Part shown: positions 18,768 through 27,300 of the stretch, one piece after another
Position numbering within the stretch: the first letter of the stretch is position 1
Layout: each line of letters opens with the position of its first letter
Origin: Betaproteobacteria bacterium
GTDB taxonomy: Bacteria; Pseudomonadota; Gammaproteobacteria; Burkholderiales; Casimicrobiaceae
NCBI GenBank assembly: GCA_016717855.1
Contig: JADKEV010000014.1
Coordinates: 1-64,000, forward strand
Reading direction: 5' to 3'
DNA: 64,000 nt
The notes under the pieces: generated by a model
The model's input: only the letters and a program-made list of their open reading frames with translations
What the model was told of the DNA's origin: nothing
Database searches by the model: none
Program-made: the position numbers and the translations under genes

Positions 18768-20387
18768 GTGATGGTGAGCGCCCGCCCCCGGTGGCAGGCA
18801 GCGCTGGCGCTGGGAGCGTTGCCGCTGGCATTCCTGGCGCTGATGCTGATTGCGCCGCTGGTGCGTCTTGCGGCGGAAGCGGGGCCGGGCGCGAGCGCCG
18901 CGATGCTGGGGGCCATCTGGACCGACGACTATCTGCGGTGGCGCGTTCTGTGGTCGCTGCTGCAGGCGGCGCTGACCTGCATCGCCGCACTGGTCTTCGG
19001 CGTCCCGATCGCTTGGGTGCTGGCGCGCTTCGAGTTTCCCGGCCGCGCATGGGTCTTGCGGCTGCTGATGCTGCCGTTCGTCGTTCCCACGCTGGTCGCC
19101 GCGCTCGGCGTGCTGGCGCTGTGGGGTCCGCGCGGGCTGCTGGGCGGCTGGCTCGGCATGGACCTGCAGGACACGCCGTGGCTGCTGCTGTACGGCAACC
19201 TGTTCTTCAACCTGTGCCTGGTCGTGCGCGCCGCGACCGACGCGCTGGGCCAGGTCAGCGCGTCGCGGGTCGCCGCCGCGCGCACGCTGGGCGCGACGCC
19301 GTGGCGCGCGTTCTGGCGCGTCGAGTGGCCGGCGATCCTGCCGTGGCTGGCATCGGCGCTGTGCCTGGTCTTCCTGTATTGCTTCGCCGGGTTCGGCCTG
19401 GCGCTGATCCTGGGCGGCCAGCGGTACTCGACGGTGGAGGTCGAGATCTACACGCTGGTCGCGCATGAACTCAAGCTCGCCGAAGCGGGCGCGCTGGCGC
19501 TGGGCATGATGCTGCTCACCGGCGCCGTCGCGCTGCTCTACGCGACGATCGAGCGGCGGCTGGCGACCCCGGCGCGGGCCGACCCCATCGCGCTCCGCCG
19601 CCCATCCGGGGCCGGACAATGGTGCGCCGTCGGCGCCGCGCTGTTCGCATTGCTGTTCTTCTGCGCGGCGCCGTTGCTGGCGATCCTGGCGCGCGCGCTC
19701 GGCGCCGGCGCCGCGGCGTGGAGCGCGCTGCTGGACGAGGAGTCGCTTCAGGCGCTGTGGAACACCACGCGCTTCACCGCCGCGGCGTTGCTACTCGCGA
19801 CCGCGCTCGGCGTGACCCACGCGCTGGTGGCGCGGCGCTCGGTGTGGCTGCGGGCAGCAGCCTTTCTGCCCTTCGTTGTCTCGCCCGTGACCGTCGCGCT
19901 GGGCCTGCTGCTGCTCTACCCCCAATGGAGCGCCACCCTGCTGCTATTGGTGTCAGCCTACGCGCTGCTCGCCTATCCGTTCGTCGCCAAGTCACTCGGC
20001 GCCGCGCTCGACAGCCTGCCCGAGAATCTGCTGCAAGCCGCGCGCACGCTGGGCGCCACGCCGTGGCGCGCGTTCTGGCGCGTGACGCTGCCGCTGGTGC
20101 AGCCGGCGTTGCGCCGGGGCATGGCCTTCGCCGCGGCGACCGCGCTGGGGGAGTTCGCGGTGACGCTGTTCCTGTCGCGTCCCGAGTGGGCGACGCTGAC
20201 CACGCTGATCTACCAGCGGCTGGGGCGTCCGGGCGCCGCCAACCGCGACGGCGCGCTGGTGCTGGCCGCGTTGCTGATGCTGCTGGCGCTGCTGGCATTC
20301 ATGCTGATCGAAGGTCGTTCGCGGCGTGGCGCCGGCCGCGATCGACAGCGCGACGAGCCGGCATTGAAAGGCGTGCCCCATGCTTGA
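18768..20387 (+). CDS. thiP: Thiamine ABC transporter, fused permease
   Basis: A 539-residue inner-membrane permease with two repeated halves and about twelve membrane segments. Each half carries an almost identical EAA-like loop, ARTLGATPWRAFWRV, at about residues 176-190 and 422-436. This duplication is typical of ThiP. It follows thiB by 21 bp and overlaps thiQ by 8 bp, so the three genes form one operon. The start is a GTG directly before an ATG; either may be used. Confidence 0.85.
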   Translation: MMVSARPRWQAALALGALPLAFLALMLIAPLVRLAAEAGPGASAAMLGAIWTDDYLRWRVLWSLLQAALTCIAALVFGVPIAWVLARFEFPGRAWVLRLLMLPFVVPTLVAALGVLALWGPRGLLGGWLGMDLQDTPWLLLYGNLFFNLCLVVRAATDALGQVSASRVAAARTLGATPWRAFWRVEWPAILPWLASALCLVFLYCFAGFGLALILGGQRYSTVEVEIYTLVAHELKLAEAGALALGMMLLTGAVALLYATIERRLATPARADPIALRRPSGAGQWCAVGAALFALLFFCAAPLLAILARALGAGAAAWSALLDEESLQALWNTTRFTAAALLLATALGVTHALVARRSVWLRAAAFLPFVVSPVTVALGLLLLYPQWSATLLLLVSAYALLAYPFVAKSLGAALDSLPENLLQAARTLGATPWRAFWRVTLPLVQPALRRGMAFAAATALGEFAVTLFLSRPEWATLTTLIYQRLGRPGAANRDGALVLAALLMLLALLAFMLIEGRSRRGAGRDRQRDEPALKGVPHA

Positions 20388-21039
20388 ACTCAGGGCGCTG
20401 CACAAGACTTTCCACGATCCGGACGGTGGCCATTGGGTGCTCGCCGATGCGCTGGACCTGGTCGTCGAACGCGGACAAACGGTGGCCGTGCTGGGGCCTT
20501 CCGGCAGCGGCAAGAGCACGCTGCTCAAGATGATCGCGGGGCTCGAGGCGCCGGACGCCGGGGCCATCTTCTTCGATGGCGCCGACCTGGCCGGCGTGCC
20601 GCCGGAGCGGCGCGGCTTCGCGCTGATGTTCCAGGACTTCGCGCTGTTCCCGCACCTCGACGTGCAGGACAACGTGGCCTTCGGCCTGGTGGAGCAGGGC
20701 GAGCGGCGGGCGCGGGCCCGCGAGCGCGCGCGGCAGATGCTGGCGGTGTTCGGTCTCGCCGCGCACGCCGGCCACAAGGTCTGGAAACTCTCCGGCGGCG
20801 AGCAGCAGCGGGTGGCGCTGGCGCGCGCGCTGATCACGGCGCCGCGCCTGCTGTTGCTCGACGAACCGTTCTCCGCGCTGGACGCGGAATTGCGCGTCGG
20901 CCTGCGCGAAGAGTTCGCCCGGCGCATCGCCGCTGCCGGCATCACCGCGGTGCTGGTCACGCATGACGAGACCGACGCCCGGGCCCTGGCGCAGCGCGGG
21001 TTCAAGCTCGTCGCCGGCCGCCTGCAGATGCTGTGGTGA
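20380..21039 (+). CDS. thiQ: Thiamine ABC transporter, ATP-binding protein
   Basis: A 219-residue ABC ATPase. Walker A is GPSGSGKST, the signature is LSGGEQQR, Walker B is LLLDEP, and the switch motif is LVTHDETDA. It is short and lacks a TOBE domain, as expected for ThiQ, which is one of the smallest importer ATPases. Its start overlaps thiP. Together with thiB and thiP it provides ATP-driven thiamine uptake, which would feed the two ThDP enzymes found earlier in the window. Confidence 0.85.
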   Translation: MLELRALHKTFHDPDGGHWVLADALDLVVERGQTVAVLGPSGSGKSTLLKMIAGLEAPDAGAIFFDGADLAGVPPERRGFALMFQDFALFPHLDVQDNVAFGLVEQGERRARARERARQMLAVFGLAAHAGHKVWKLSGGEQQRVALARALITAPRLLLLDEPFSALDAELRVGLREEFARRIAAAGITAVLVTHDETDARALAQRGFKLVAGRLQMLW

Positions 21040-21172
21040 GGCGTTCCCGAAAGCGGTGCGCGCCAGCGCCACCGGACGTCGGCAATTTCAACCGCCCGCC
21101 GGCAATTTACAGGTTAGAATAAAACCGAGAACCCTCCGTTCGAGAGGGAAACCCCACCCAGGAGAAGACCCA

Positions 21173-22186
21173 GTGAAATCACTACGTGCATTGAGAATTG
21201 TCGCGGCCGTTTCCGGCGTCGCGGCCCTGACCATCACTTCCGCGGCGTTCGCGCAATGGAAGCCGACCAAGCCAATCAACGTCATCGTGCCGTGGGCGGC
21301 CGGCGGCGCCACCGACCAGATGATCCGCATCACCGCCGGCGACCTGGAAGCGGCGCTGGGCCAGAAGATCGTCGTGCTCAACCAGCCCGGCGCGTCCGGC
21401 TCGATCGGCACCAAGAACGCGCTCGAAGCCCCGAAGGACGGCTACACCTGGACCTCGGGCGCGCCCAAGGACCTGGGCTCCTACAAGATCATGGGCATGC
21501 TCGACACCACGGTGCAGGACTGGAACCTGTATCTGCACCTGGCGCTGCCCACCATTGTCAGCGTGCCGGCCAATTCGCCATACATGGACATGAAGGCGCT
21601 GCTCGATGCGATGAAGGCGCGGCCCGGCCAGGTCTCGGTGGCCACCGCGGGCGTGAATTCCAGCGGGCACACGGCCATCGAACAGATCGTCGCGGCCACG
21701 GGCATCAAGTACAAGCATGTCACCTACGATGGCGGCAACCCGGCGGTGATCGCCACCGTGGCCGGCGAGACCGACGTGACCACGCAACTCTCCAACGAGC
21801 AATCGGAAATGATCAAGGGCAAACGCCTGCGGCCGCTGGCCGTCGTCGGCGACAAGGCGATCGAGATCGAAGGCTACGGCACCATCCCGCCGCTGTCGAA
21901 CTTCGTTCCCGGATTCAAGATTCCCGTGAGCTACTTCGGCATCTTCGTGCCCAAGGGCGTGCCGGCCGAAGTCACCGCGACGCTGGACAAGATCTGGATG
22001 GACAAGATCGCCAAGTCGGAAGTCATCAAGAAGTACGCGACTTCCCGCGGCGCGATGATGGTGGTGACCGCCGGCGCCGAGGCGCAGAAGATCGCGATGC
22101 CGGCAGTGGCCGACGCGGCCTGGCAGAAATTCACCGCCGGCCAGGCCAAGATCTCGCCGGACACCATCGGCATTCCCAAGCCCTGA
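21173..22186 (+). CDS. Tripartite tricarboxylate transporter receptor (Bug/TctC family)
   Basis: A 337-residue periplasmic binding protein. A signal peptide ends at AAFAQW. The Bug signature follows: KPINVIVPWAAGGATDQMIR, then LNQPGASGSIGTKNA and VATAGVNSSGHTA. Such receptors bind carboxylates and hand them to a TctAB membrane pair, which here follows directly. GGAGAA lies 7 bases before the GTG start. The ligand is not evident from the sequence. Confidence 0.88.
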   Translation: MKSLRALRIVAAVSGVAALTITSAAFAQWKPTKPINVIVPWAAGGATDQMIRITAGDLEAALGQKIVVLNQPGASGSIGTKNALEAPKDGYTWTSGAPKDLGSYKIMGMLDTTVQDWNLYLHLALPTIVSVPANSPYMDMKALLDAMKARPGQVSVATAGVNSSGHTAIEQIVAATGIKYKHVTYDGGNPAVIATVAGETDVTTQLSNEQSEMIKGKRLRPLAVVGDKAIEIEGYGTIPPLSNFVPGFKIPVSYFGIFVPKGVPAEVTATLDKIWMDKIAKSEVIKKYATSRGAMMVVTAGAEAQKIAMPAVADAAWQKFTAGQAKISPDTIGIPKP

Positions 22187-22316
22187 TTCTTCCCCGCCCA
22201 TCGGACCAGCCGGCACGATGGGCCCCGTCGTTTCGATCCGCGCGTCGAGGGTGCGGTTGTGAACAGATCTGCCTGCTTCACCGCCGCCGCTGGTCCGTCA
22301 TTGCATCGAGTCGCAC

Positions 22317-22871
22317 ATGAGCGCTGAAACCGAGACCACCGAATCCGGGGGCACCGAGATCGAGGTTTCGCCCCGGGCCGACCTCATTTCCGCTTTCGTC
22401 TGGGTCGCGTTCGGGCTGGCCGTGGCGATCGCGAGCTGGCGGATGGACCGGCTGGAAAGCCAGGGCGCGACGCCGTATACGGCGCCCGGGCTGGTCCCCG
22501 GCATACTCGGGGCGATCATGGTCCTGCTGGGGATCATGCTCGCGGTGCGCGCCGCGCGCGCGGGCGGACACCGGCTCGGCGCAACCCCGTGGCTGCCGTC
22601 CGCCGGCGGGCGCGCAGCGATGGCGCGCGCGGGCTGGGTGCTGGTGATGGGCTTGCTCTACGCCGCGGGCATGGTGGGTCATGGCGGCATTCCGTTCTGG
22701 CTCGCCACGTTCATCTTCGTGACGCTGTTCATCCTGCTGTTCGACCTCCGCGCGCGCGCGGCGAAGGACGAGACCGTCAAAGGCATCGTGCTGGCGATCG
22801 CCGTGGGCGCGGGAACGGCATTCCTGGTGAGCTACGTCTTCCAGGAGCTGTTCCTGGTCCGGCTGCCCTGA
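22317..22871 (+). CDS. Tripartite tricarboxylate transporter small membrane subunit (TctB family)
   Basis: A 184-residue inner-membrane protein with about four hydrophobic segments and a charged N-terminal tail of about 22 residues. The layout and position between a TctC receptor and a TctA-like protein identify it as the TctB subunit, though TctB sequences are weakly conserved. A 130-bp gap separates it from the receptor gene. The next gene starts 9 bp after its stop. Confidence 0.75.
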   Translation: MSAETETTESGGTEIEVSPRADLISAFVWVAFGLAVAIASWRMDRLESQGATPYTAPGLVPGILGAIMVLLGIMLAVRAARAGGHRLGATPWLPSAGGRAAMARAGWVLVMGLLYAAGMVGHGGIPFWLATFIFVTLFILLFDLRARAAKDETVKGIVLAIAVGAGTAFLVSYVFQELFLVRLP

Positions 22872-22879
22872 ACGACGCC

Positions 22880-24386
22880 ATGTTCAGCGGACTCATCGCC
22901 TTCGGCCATTCGATCGCCAGCTTCGTCACGCTGGAGTCGTTGTTCTACGTTTTCGCATCGACCCTGGTCGGACTGATCATCGGCGCGCTGCCCGGCCCTG
23001 ACGGCGACGATGGGCCTGGCCCTGATGACCACGCTGACGCTGAAGATGCAGCCTGCCCAAGCGCTGCTCGTGCTCATCTGCACCTACGTCGGCGCCATCT
23101 ACGGCGGATCGCGCTCGGCCATCCTGCTCAACATACCGGGCACGCCGGCATCCGCCGCGTCCTGCCTCGACGGCCACGCGCTCGCCCGCCAGGGGCAGGC
23201 CGGGCGCGCGATGGGCATCGCGACCTCCGGCTCGGTGCTGGGCACGCTGATCGGCATGTTCTTCCTGGCGCTGTTCACGCCGGTGCTGGGCGAACTCGCG
23301 CTCAAGTTCGGCGCCTACGAATTCTTCTGGCTGACCGTGTTCGGCGTCGTGATCTCGGGCACCCTCACCGGCAACGATCCGCTGAAGGGCTGGATGGCCG
23401 GCTTCCTGGGGCTCTTCGTGGCCGCGATCGGCCAGGAAGGCATCTACGCGTTCGAGCGCTTCAACTTCGGCAACCGCGATCTTGCCGGGGGCATCGCGCT
23501 GGTGCCGGCGCTGGTCGGCGCGTTCGGATTCGCCGAACTGCTGGCGGTGATGAAAGCGCGGCGGCTGCCGGTGAAGATCAACCCGTTCGACACCGTGATA
23601 CCCAAGCTCGTCGACATCACCCGGCACTGGAAGACCATCCTGCGCTCCGGCTGCATCGGCACCTTCATCGGCATCGTGCCGGGCGTCGGCGAGGACATCG
23701 CCGCCTGGTCTTCCTACGCCGCGGCCAAGCGCGCGAGCAAGGAGCCGGAGAAATTCGGCAAGGGCTCGATCGACGGCCTGATGGCGGCCGAGACCGGCGA
23801 CAACGCGTGCGTGCCGGGGGCGGTGATCCCGGTGCTGACGCTCGCGATTCCCGGCTCGGCGCCGGCCGCGGTGCTGATGGCCGCGATGCTGATTCATGGC
23901 GTGCAGCCGGGCCCGATGATCATGATCCAGTCGCCGCAGTTCGTCTACGACGTGGTGGCGATGATGATGTTCGCGACCATCGGCATTCTCTTCTACGGGC
24001 TGACGCTGACCAAGCTGATGACCCGCGTGCTGCAGGTGCCGCAGACGGTGATGGTGCCGATCATCCTGGTGTTGTGCACCGTGGGCTCGTTCGCGATCGC
24101 CGGCCGGCTGTTCGATGTCTGGGTGATGCTGGGCTTCGGCATTCTCGGCTTCATCCTCAAGCAGCTCAACTACCCGATGGCGCCGCTGGTCCTCGGCATC
24201 GTGCTGGGCGACCTGATGGAGAAGAGCCTGCGCCGCGGCCTCGTCCTCTCCGACGGCAGCCTCGCGCCATTCTTCACGCGCCCGATTTCGCTGGTAATCT
24301 GGGTGATCATCGCGCTGATCATCGCGCTGCGCTTCGACGCGGTGCGCGCCTTGCCGCGCCGTCTGGTCGCGGCGCTCGCGCGCTAA
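22880..24386 (+). CDS. Tripartite tricarboxylate transporter large subunit (TctA family), frameshifted
   Basis: The large membrane subunit of the transporter, about 500 residues with roughly twelve membrane segments. The first 39 residues (MFSGLIAFGHSIASF through GLIIGALPG) are in one frame. The rest, from GLALMTTLTLKMQPAQAL onward, is in the next. The join is at a CCC at 22996-22998: removing one C restores GALPGLTATMGLAL, the expected conserved glycine-rich segment. The remainder is intact to its stop, including IYGGSRSAILLNIPGTPASA and FIGIVPGVGEDIAAW. As read, the protein would be truncated early. A sequencing indel is at least as likely as a true mutation because everything downstream is well preserved. 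Confidence 0.8.
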
Positions 24387-24406
24387 TTTCAAAAGGAGCA
24401 ATGACC

Positions 24407-24781
24407 ATGGCCCGACAAACCCCCGGCCTGCAGGAACAGCATGCCCGGTTGGCACCAACCTCCTCCCGCTACATCGACGTGCCGTCGCTGCCCTGGCAGC
24501 CGACGCGCTTTCCCGGCGTCGAGATCAAGGTGCTGATGGAAGACCCGGAAACCGGGCTGCAGACGGTGCTCAGCCGGATGGCGCCCGGCGCGGTGCTGAC
24601 CGACCACATGCATGTCGAGATCGAACAGACCTGGGTGCTCGAAGGCAGCCTCGTCGACCATGAAGGCGAGGCGAAGGCGGGCACTTTCGTGTGGCGCCCG
24701 GCCGGCAGCCGCCATACCGCGAGCGCACCAAACGGGGCCGTGCTGCTCGGCTTCTTCCTCAAGCCCAACACCTTTTTCTAG
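24407..24781 (+). CDS. Cupin-domain protein
   Basis: A 124-residue single-domain cupin. The metal-binding pattern is visible in MAPGAVLTDHMHVEIEQTWV and in the second motif GTFVWRPAGSRHTA. The protein resembles ChrR-like cupins and small dioxygenase- or isomerase-like cupins. The start at 24407 is chosen because AGGAG at 24394-24398 is correctly spaced for it and too close to the ATG at 24401. It lies 20 bp after the transporter gene and 13 bp before the oxidoreductase gene, so it probably belongs to the same pathway. The reaction is unknown. Confidence 0.72.
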   Translation: MARQTPGLQEQHARLAPTSSRYIDVPSLPWQPTRFPGVEIKVLMEDPETGLQTVLSRMAPGAVLTDHMHVEIEQTWVLEGSLVDHEGEAKAGTFVWRPAGSRHTASAPNGAVLLGFFLKPNTFF

Positions 24782-24794
24782 AGGAGCGGGGCGC

Positions 24795-26270
24795 GTGAAA
24801 TTCGGAGACTTTGCCAAGATCAAGTCGCTGCAGACGACGAGCGGCTTCCGCGACAACCTGCGGCGACTCGGCTTGGACATGCCCTGCGACGACATCGTCG
24901 CGGCGGGGCCGGCGTCGCCGCTCGGTGCGCCGCTGCAGGTGGGGCCGCTGGCCGTCGGCAACCGCTTCGCCATCCAGCCGATGGAAGGCTGGGACGGCAC
25001 CGAAGACGGCAAGCCCTCGGACAACACGATCCGGCGCTGGCGCAATTTCGGCCTCTCGGGCGCCAAGCTGATATGGGGCGGCGAGGCGGTCGCGGTGCGC
25101 CACGACGGCCGCGCCAATCCCAACCAGCTGGTGATGTCTGCCGACAACCAGGCGAGCATCGCCGGCCTGCGCGAGACACTGATCGCCGCGCACCGCGAGG
25201 CGATGGGCGACGACGCCGGCCTGGTGATCGGGCTGCAACTCACGCATTCGGGGCGCTTCTGCAAGCCCAACGACAAGATGCGCTTCGAGCCGCACATCCT
25301 GTACCGGCACCCGATCCTCGATCGCAAGTTCCATACCGCCGCCGACCATCCGCTGATGAGCGACGGCGACATCCGCGCGCTGATCGCCGACTACGTGGTC
25401 GCCGCCCGGCGCGCCTGGGACTGCGGCTACCAGTTCGTCGACCTGAAGCACTGCCACGGCTATCTGGGCCACGAATTCCTGTCGGCCAAGACCCGTGGAG
25501 GTGAGTTCGGCGGGCCGCTGGAAAACCGCACGCGCTTCCTCGCCGAACTGGTGGCGGGCATCCGCGCCGCAGCGCCCGGGCTGGAAATCGGCGTGCGGCT
25601 CTCGGCGTTCGACTTCGTTCCGTTCAAGCCCGATCCGGCGCAATCGGGTCCGGACGAGCTGGGGCCCGGCGTGCCCGACGACTATGCGGGCTGCCTGCCC
25701 TACCGGTACGGTTTCGGCGCCGACGAGGCGGCGCCGGTGCAGGCCGACCTCGCCGAGACCCGCGCGTTCCTCGCCATCGCGCAGGGACTGGGCATACGCC
25801 TGATCAACATCACGCTGGGCAGCCCGTACTACAACCCGCACCTGACGCGGCCGGCGCTGTATCCGCCTTCGGACGGCTACAAGCCGCCCGAGGACCCGCT
25901 GCTGGGCGTGATGCGCCACCTGGAGACGGTGCGCGAGCTCAAGCAGGCGTTCCCCGGGCTGGCCTTCATGGGCAGCGGTTACACGTACTTGCAGGAATTC
26001 CTGCCCAATGTGGCGCAGGCCGTGGTGCGCGCGGGTTGGGTCGACTTCGTCGGCCTGGGGCGGATGGTGCTGTCGTATCCGGAACTGCCGGCCGACGTGC
26101 TCGCCGGCCGCGCGCTGCAGCGCAAGCGGCTGTGCCGCACGTTCAGCGACTGCACCACCGCGCCGCGCAACGGCATGGTGTCCGGCTGCTATCCTCTGGA
26201 CCACCACTATAAAAAATCGCCGGAGATGGTCCGGCTGGCCGCGGTGAAGAAGGCCGCCAACCTCGCCTGA
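24795..26270 (+). CDS. NADH:flavin oxidoreductase, old yellow enzyme family
   Basis: A 491-residue FMN-dependent TIM-barrel reductase. The N-terminal barrel strand reads NRFAIQPMEGWDG. The active-site region has KHCHGYLGHEFLSAKTRGGE then FGGPLENRTRF, with the His/His pair expected for substrate binding. The phosphate-binding end shows GSGYTYLQEF and GLGRMVLSYP. It lacks the FAD/NAD domain of the larger dienoyl-CoA reductases. Such enzymes reduce activated C=C bonds. Its place behind a carboxylate transporter and a cupin suggests use of an imported unsaturated acid. GAGGAG precedes the GTG start. Confidence 0.82.
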   Translation: MKFGDFAKIKSLQTTSGFRDNLRRLGLDMPCDDIVAAGPASPLGAPLQVGPLAVGNRFAIQPMEGWDGTEDGKPSDNTIRRWRNFGLSGAKLIWGGEAVAVRHDGRANPNQLVMSADNQASIAGLRETLIAAHREAMGDDAGLVIGLQLTHSGRFCKPNDKMRFEPHILYRHPILDRKFHTAADHPLMSDGDIRALIADYVVAARRAWDCGYQFVDLKHCHGYLGHEFLSAKTRGGEFGGPLENRTRFLAELVAGIRAAAPGLEIGVRLSAFDFVPFKPDPAQSGPDELGPGVPDDYAGCLPYRYGFGADEAAPVQADLAETRAFLAIAQGLGIRLINITLGSPYYNPHLTRPALYPPSDGYKPPEDPLLGVMRHLETVRELKQAFPGLAFMGSGYTYLQEFLPNVAQAVVRAGWVDFVGLGRMVLSYPELPADVLAGRALQRKRLCRTFSDCTTAPRNGMVSGCYPLDHHYKKSPEMVRLAAVKKAANLA

Positions 26271-26388
26271 GCGGCGCAAGAGAAATTCCGGGTGGCAAGC
26301 GGTGGCGCGGGTCTTCGCGGAAGTGCGAACTTCGCGGGCAGCGGTGGGTCACATTGATTCGATAGTGTTTTCCGAAAGGCAGAGAACC

Positions 26389-26831
26389 ATGAAAGTATTC
26401 GCGTTTTCAAGAAGGTCGGTGTTGGCGCTGGGCACCGCAGTGGTCCTGGGCACTTGCGCGGCCGGCGCCTGGTCCACGGCGGCGCTCGCCGTCGACGTCA
26501 AGGTCATGCTCACCGGCGATCAGGAAGTCCCGCCGTCAAGACGGTCGGCATCGGCACCGGGTTCTTCGCCATCGCCAACAACAGCGCGATCACCGGCAGC
26601 GTCAACACGGCCGGCATCACGGGCACCGCGGCGCACATCCACGAGGCGCCGGCGGGCAAGAATGGTCCCGTCGTCATTCCGCTGACCAAGAACGGCGATT
26701 CATACACGGTGCCGCCGGACACCAAGCTGACCGACGCGCAACTGGCCGCCTTCAAGGCCGGCAACCTCTATGTGAACGTGCACACCGCGGCGAACCCGGG
26801 CGGCGAAGTGCGCGGCCAGCTCAAGCCCTGA
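26389..26831 (+). CDS. CHRD-domain exported protein, frameshifted
   Basis: A secreted protein of about 147 residues. A long signal peptide (MKVFAFSRRSVLALGTAV to AALAVD) leads into VKVMLTGDQEVPP. The CHRD domain continues in the next frame from VKTVGIGTGFFAIANN through GTAAHIHEAPAGKNGPV to NVHTAANPGGEVRGQLKP. The join is at 26531-26536: adding one G restores EVPPVKTV. CHRD domains occur in extracellular proteins and in chordin; the bacterial role is unknown. The domain is complete apart from the one missing base, so an assembly error is plausible. Downstream lies a 42-bp palindrome, probably a two-way terminator. Confidence 0.75.
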
Positions 26832-26849
26832 GCGGAGCTTGGCGTCTGC

Positions 26850-26891
26850 GCGGCCCACCGGCATCGCTGCGCAGCGATGCCGGTGGGCCGC
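26850..26891. terminator. 42-bp perfect palindrome, likely bidirectional terminator
   Basis: The left arm GCGGCCCACCGGCATCGCTG plus one C is followed without any loop base by its exact reverse complement. The arms are 21 bp. It lies between two convergent genes, 18 bp after one stop and 2 bp before the other. There is no T-tract, so termination by a strong hairpin is an inference. Confidence 0.55.
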
Positions 26892-26893
26892 AG

Positions 26894-27280
26894 TCAATCG
26901 TGCGCGACGTAGATCAGGCCCGGATTCAGGTACAGCTCGTCGTGGATGATGCGCTGCTTGTAGCCGGACGGGACGATCCGGTCGAACTCGTAGACCATGC
27001 CCTTGAAGGTCACTGACCGGTAGATGGCCTTGCCCTTGTAGGTGCCGATGACTTCCGCGCAGGAGTCCAGCGCTTCCATGCGCAGGATGATCACACCGAC
27101 CTTGCGCAGGTACGCCGGCGAGTCCAGGCGGTCGAGTTCGTACAGCACCAGAAAATGCAGTGGCGCCAGCAGGATTGCGACAAGCGCAATGGCGATGATC
27201 CCGTCCACCCGCAAACTATAAAACTCCGCCGGCGAAATGCAACTGCCCGCAAACGGGCAAGACGCGAGATACTTGCGCAT
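26894..27280 (-). CDS. Membrane-anchored protein, unknown function
   Basis: About 128 residues from the ATG at 27280, with one strong hydrophobic segment (IIAIALVAILLAPLHFLVLY) and a soluble C-terminal part containing TYKGKAIYRSVTFKGMVYEF. I do not recognise a family. The N-terminus is uncertain: the ATG has no good ribosome site, and a GTG at 27208 would place the hydrophobic segment at the very N-terminus as a signal anchor. It is divergent from the MHS permease gene and convergent with the CHRD gene. Confidence 0.5.
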   Translation of the reverse strand: MRKYLASCPFAGSCISPAEFYSLRVDGIIAIALVAILLAPLHFLVLYELDRLDSPAYLRKVGVIILRMEALDSCAEVIGTYKGKAIYRSVTFKGMVYEFDRIVPSGYKQRIIHDELYLNPGLIYVAHD

Positions 27281-27300
27281 CGGTCCCGGAGGAAGCACCA

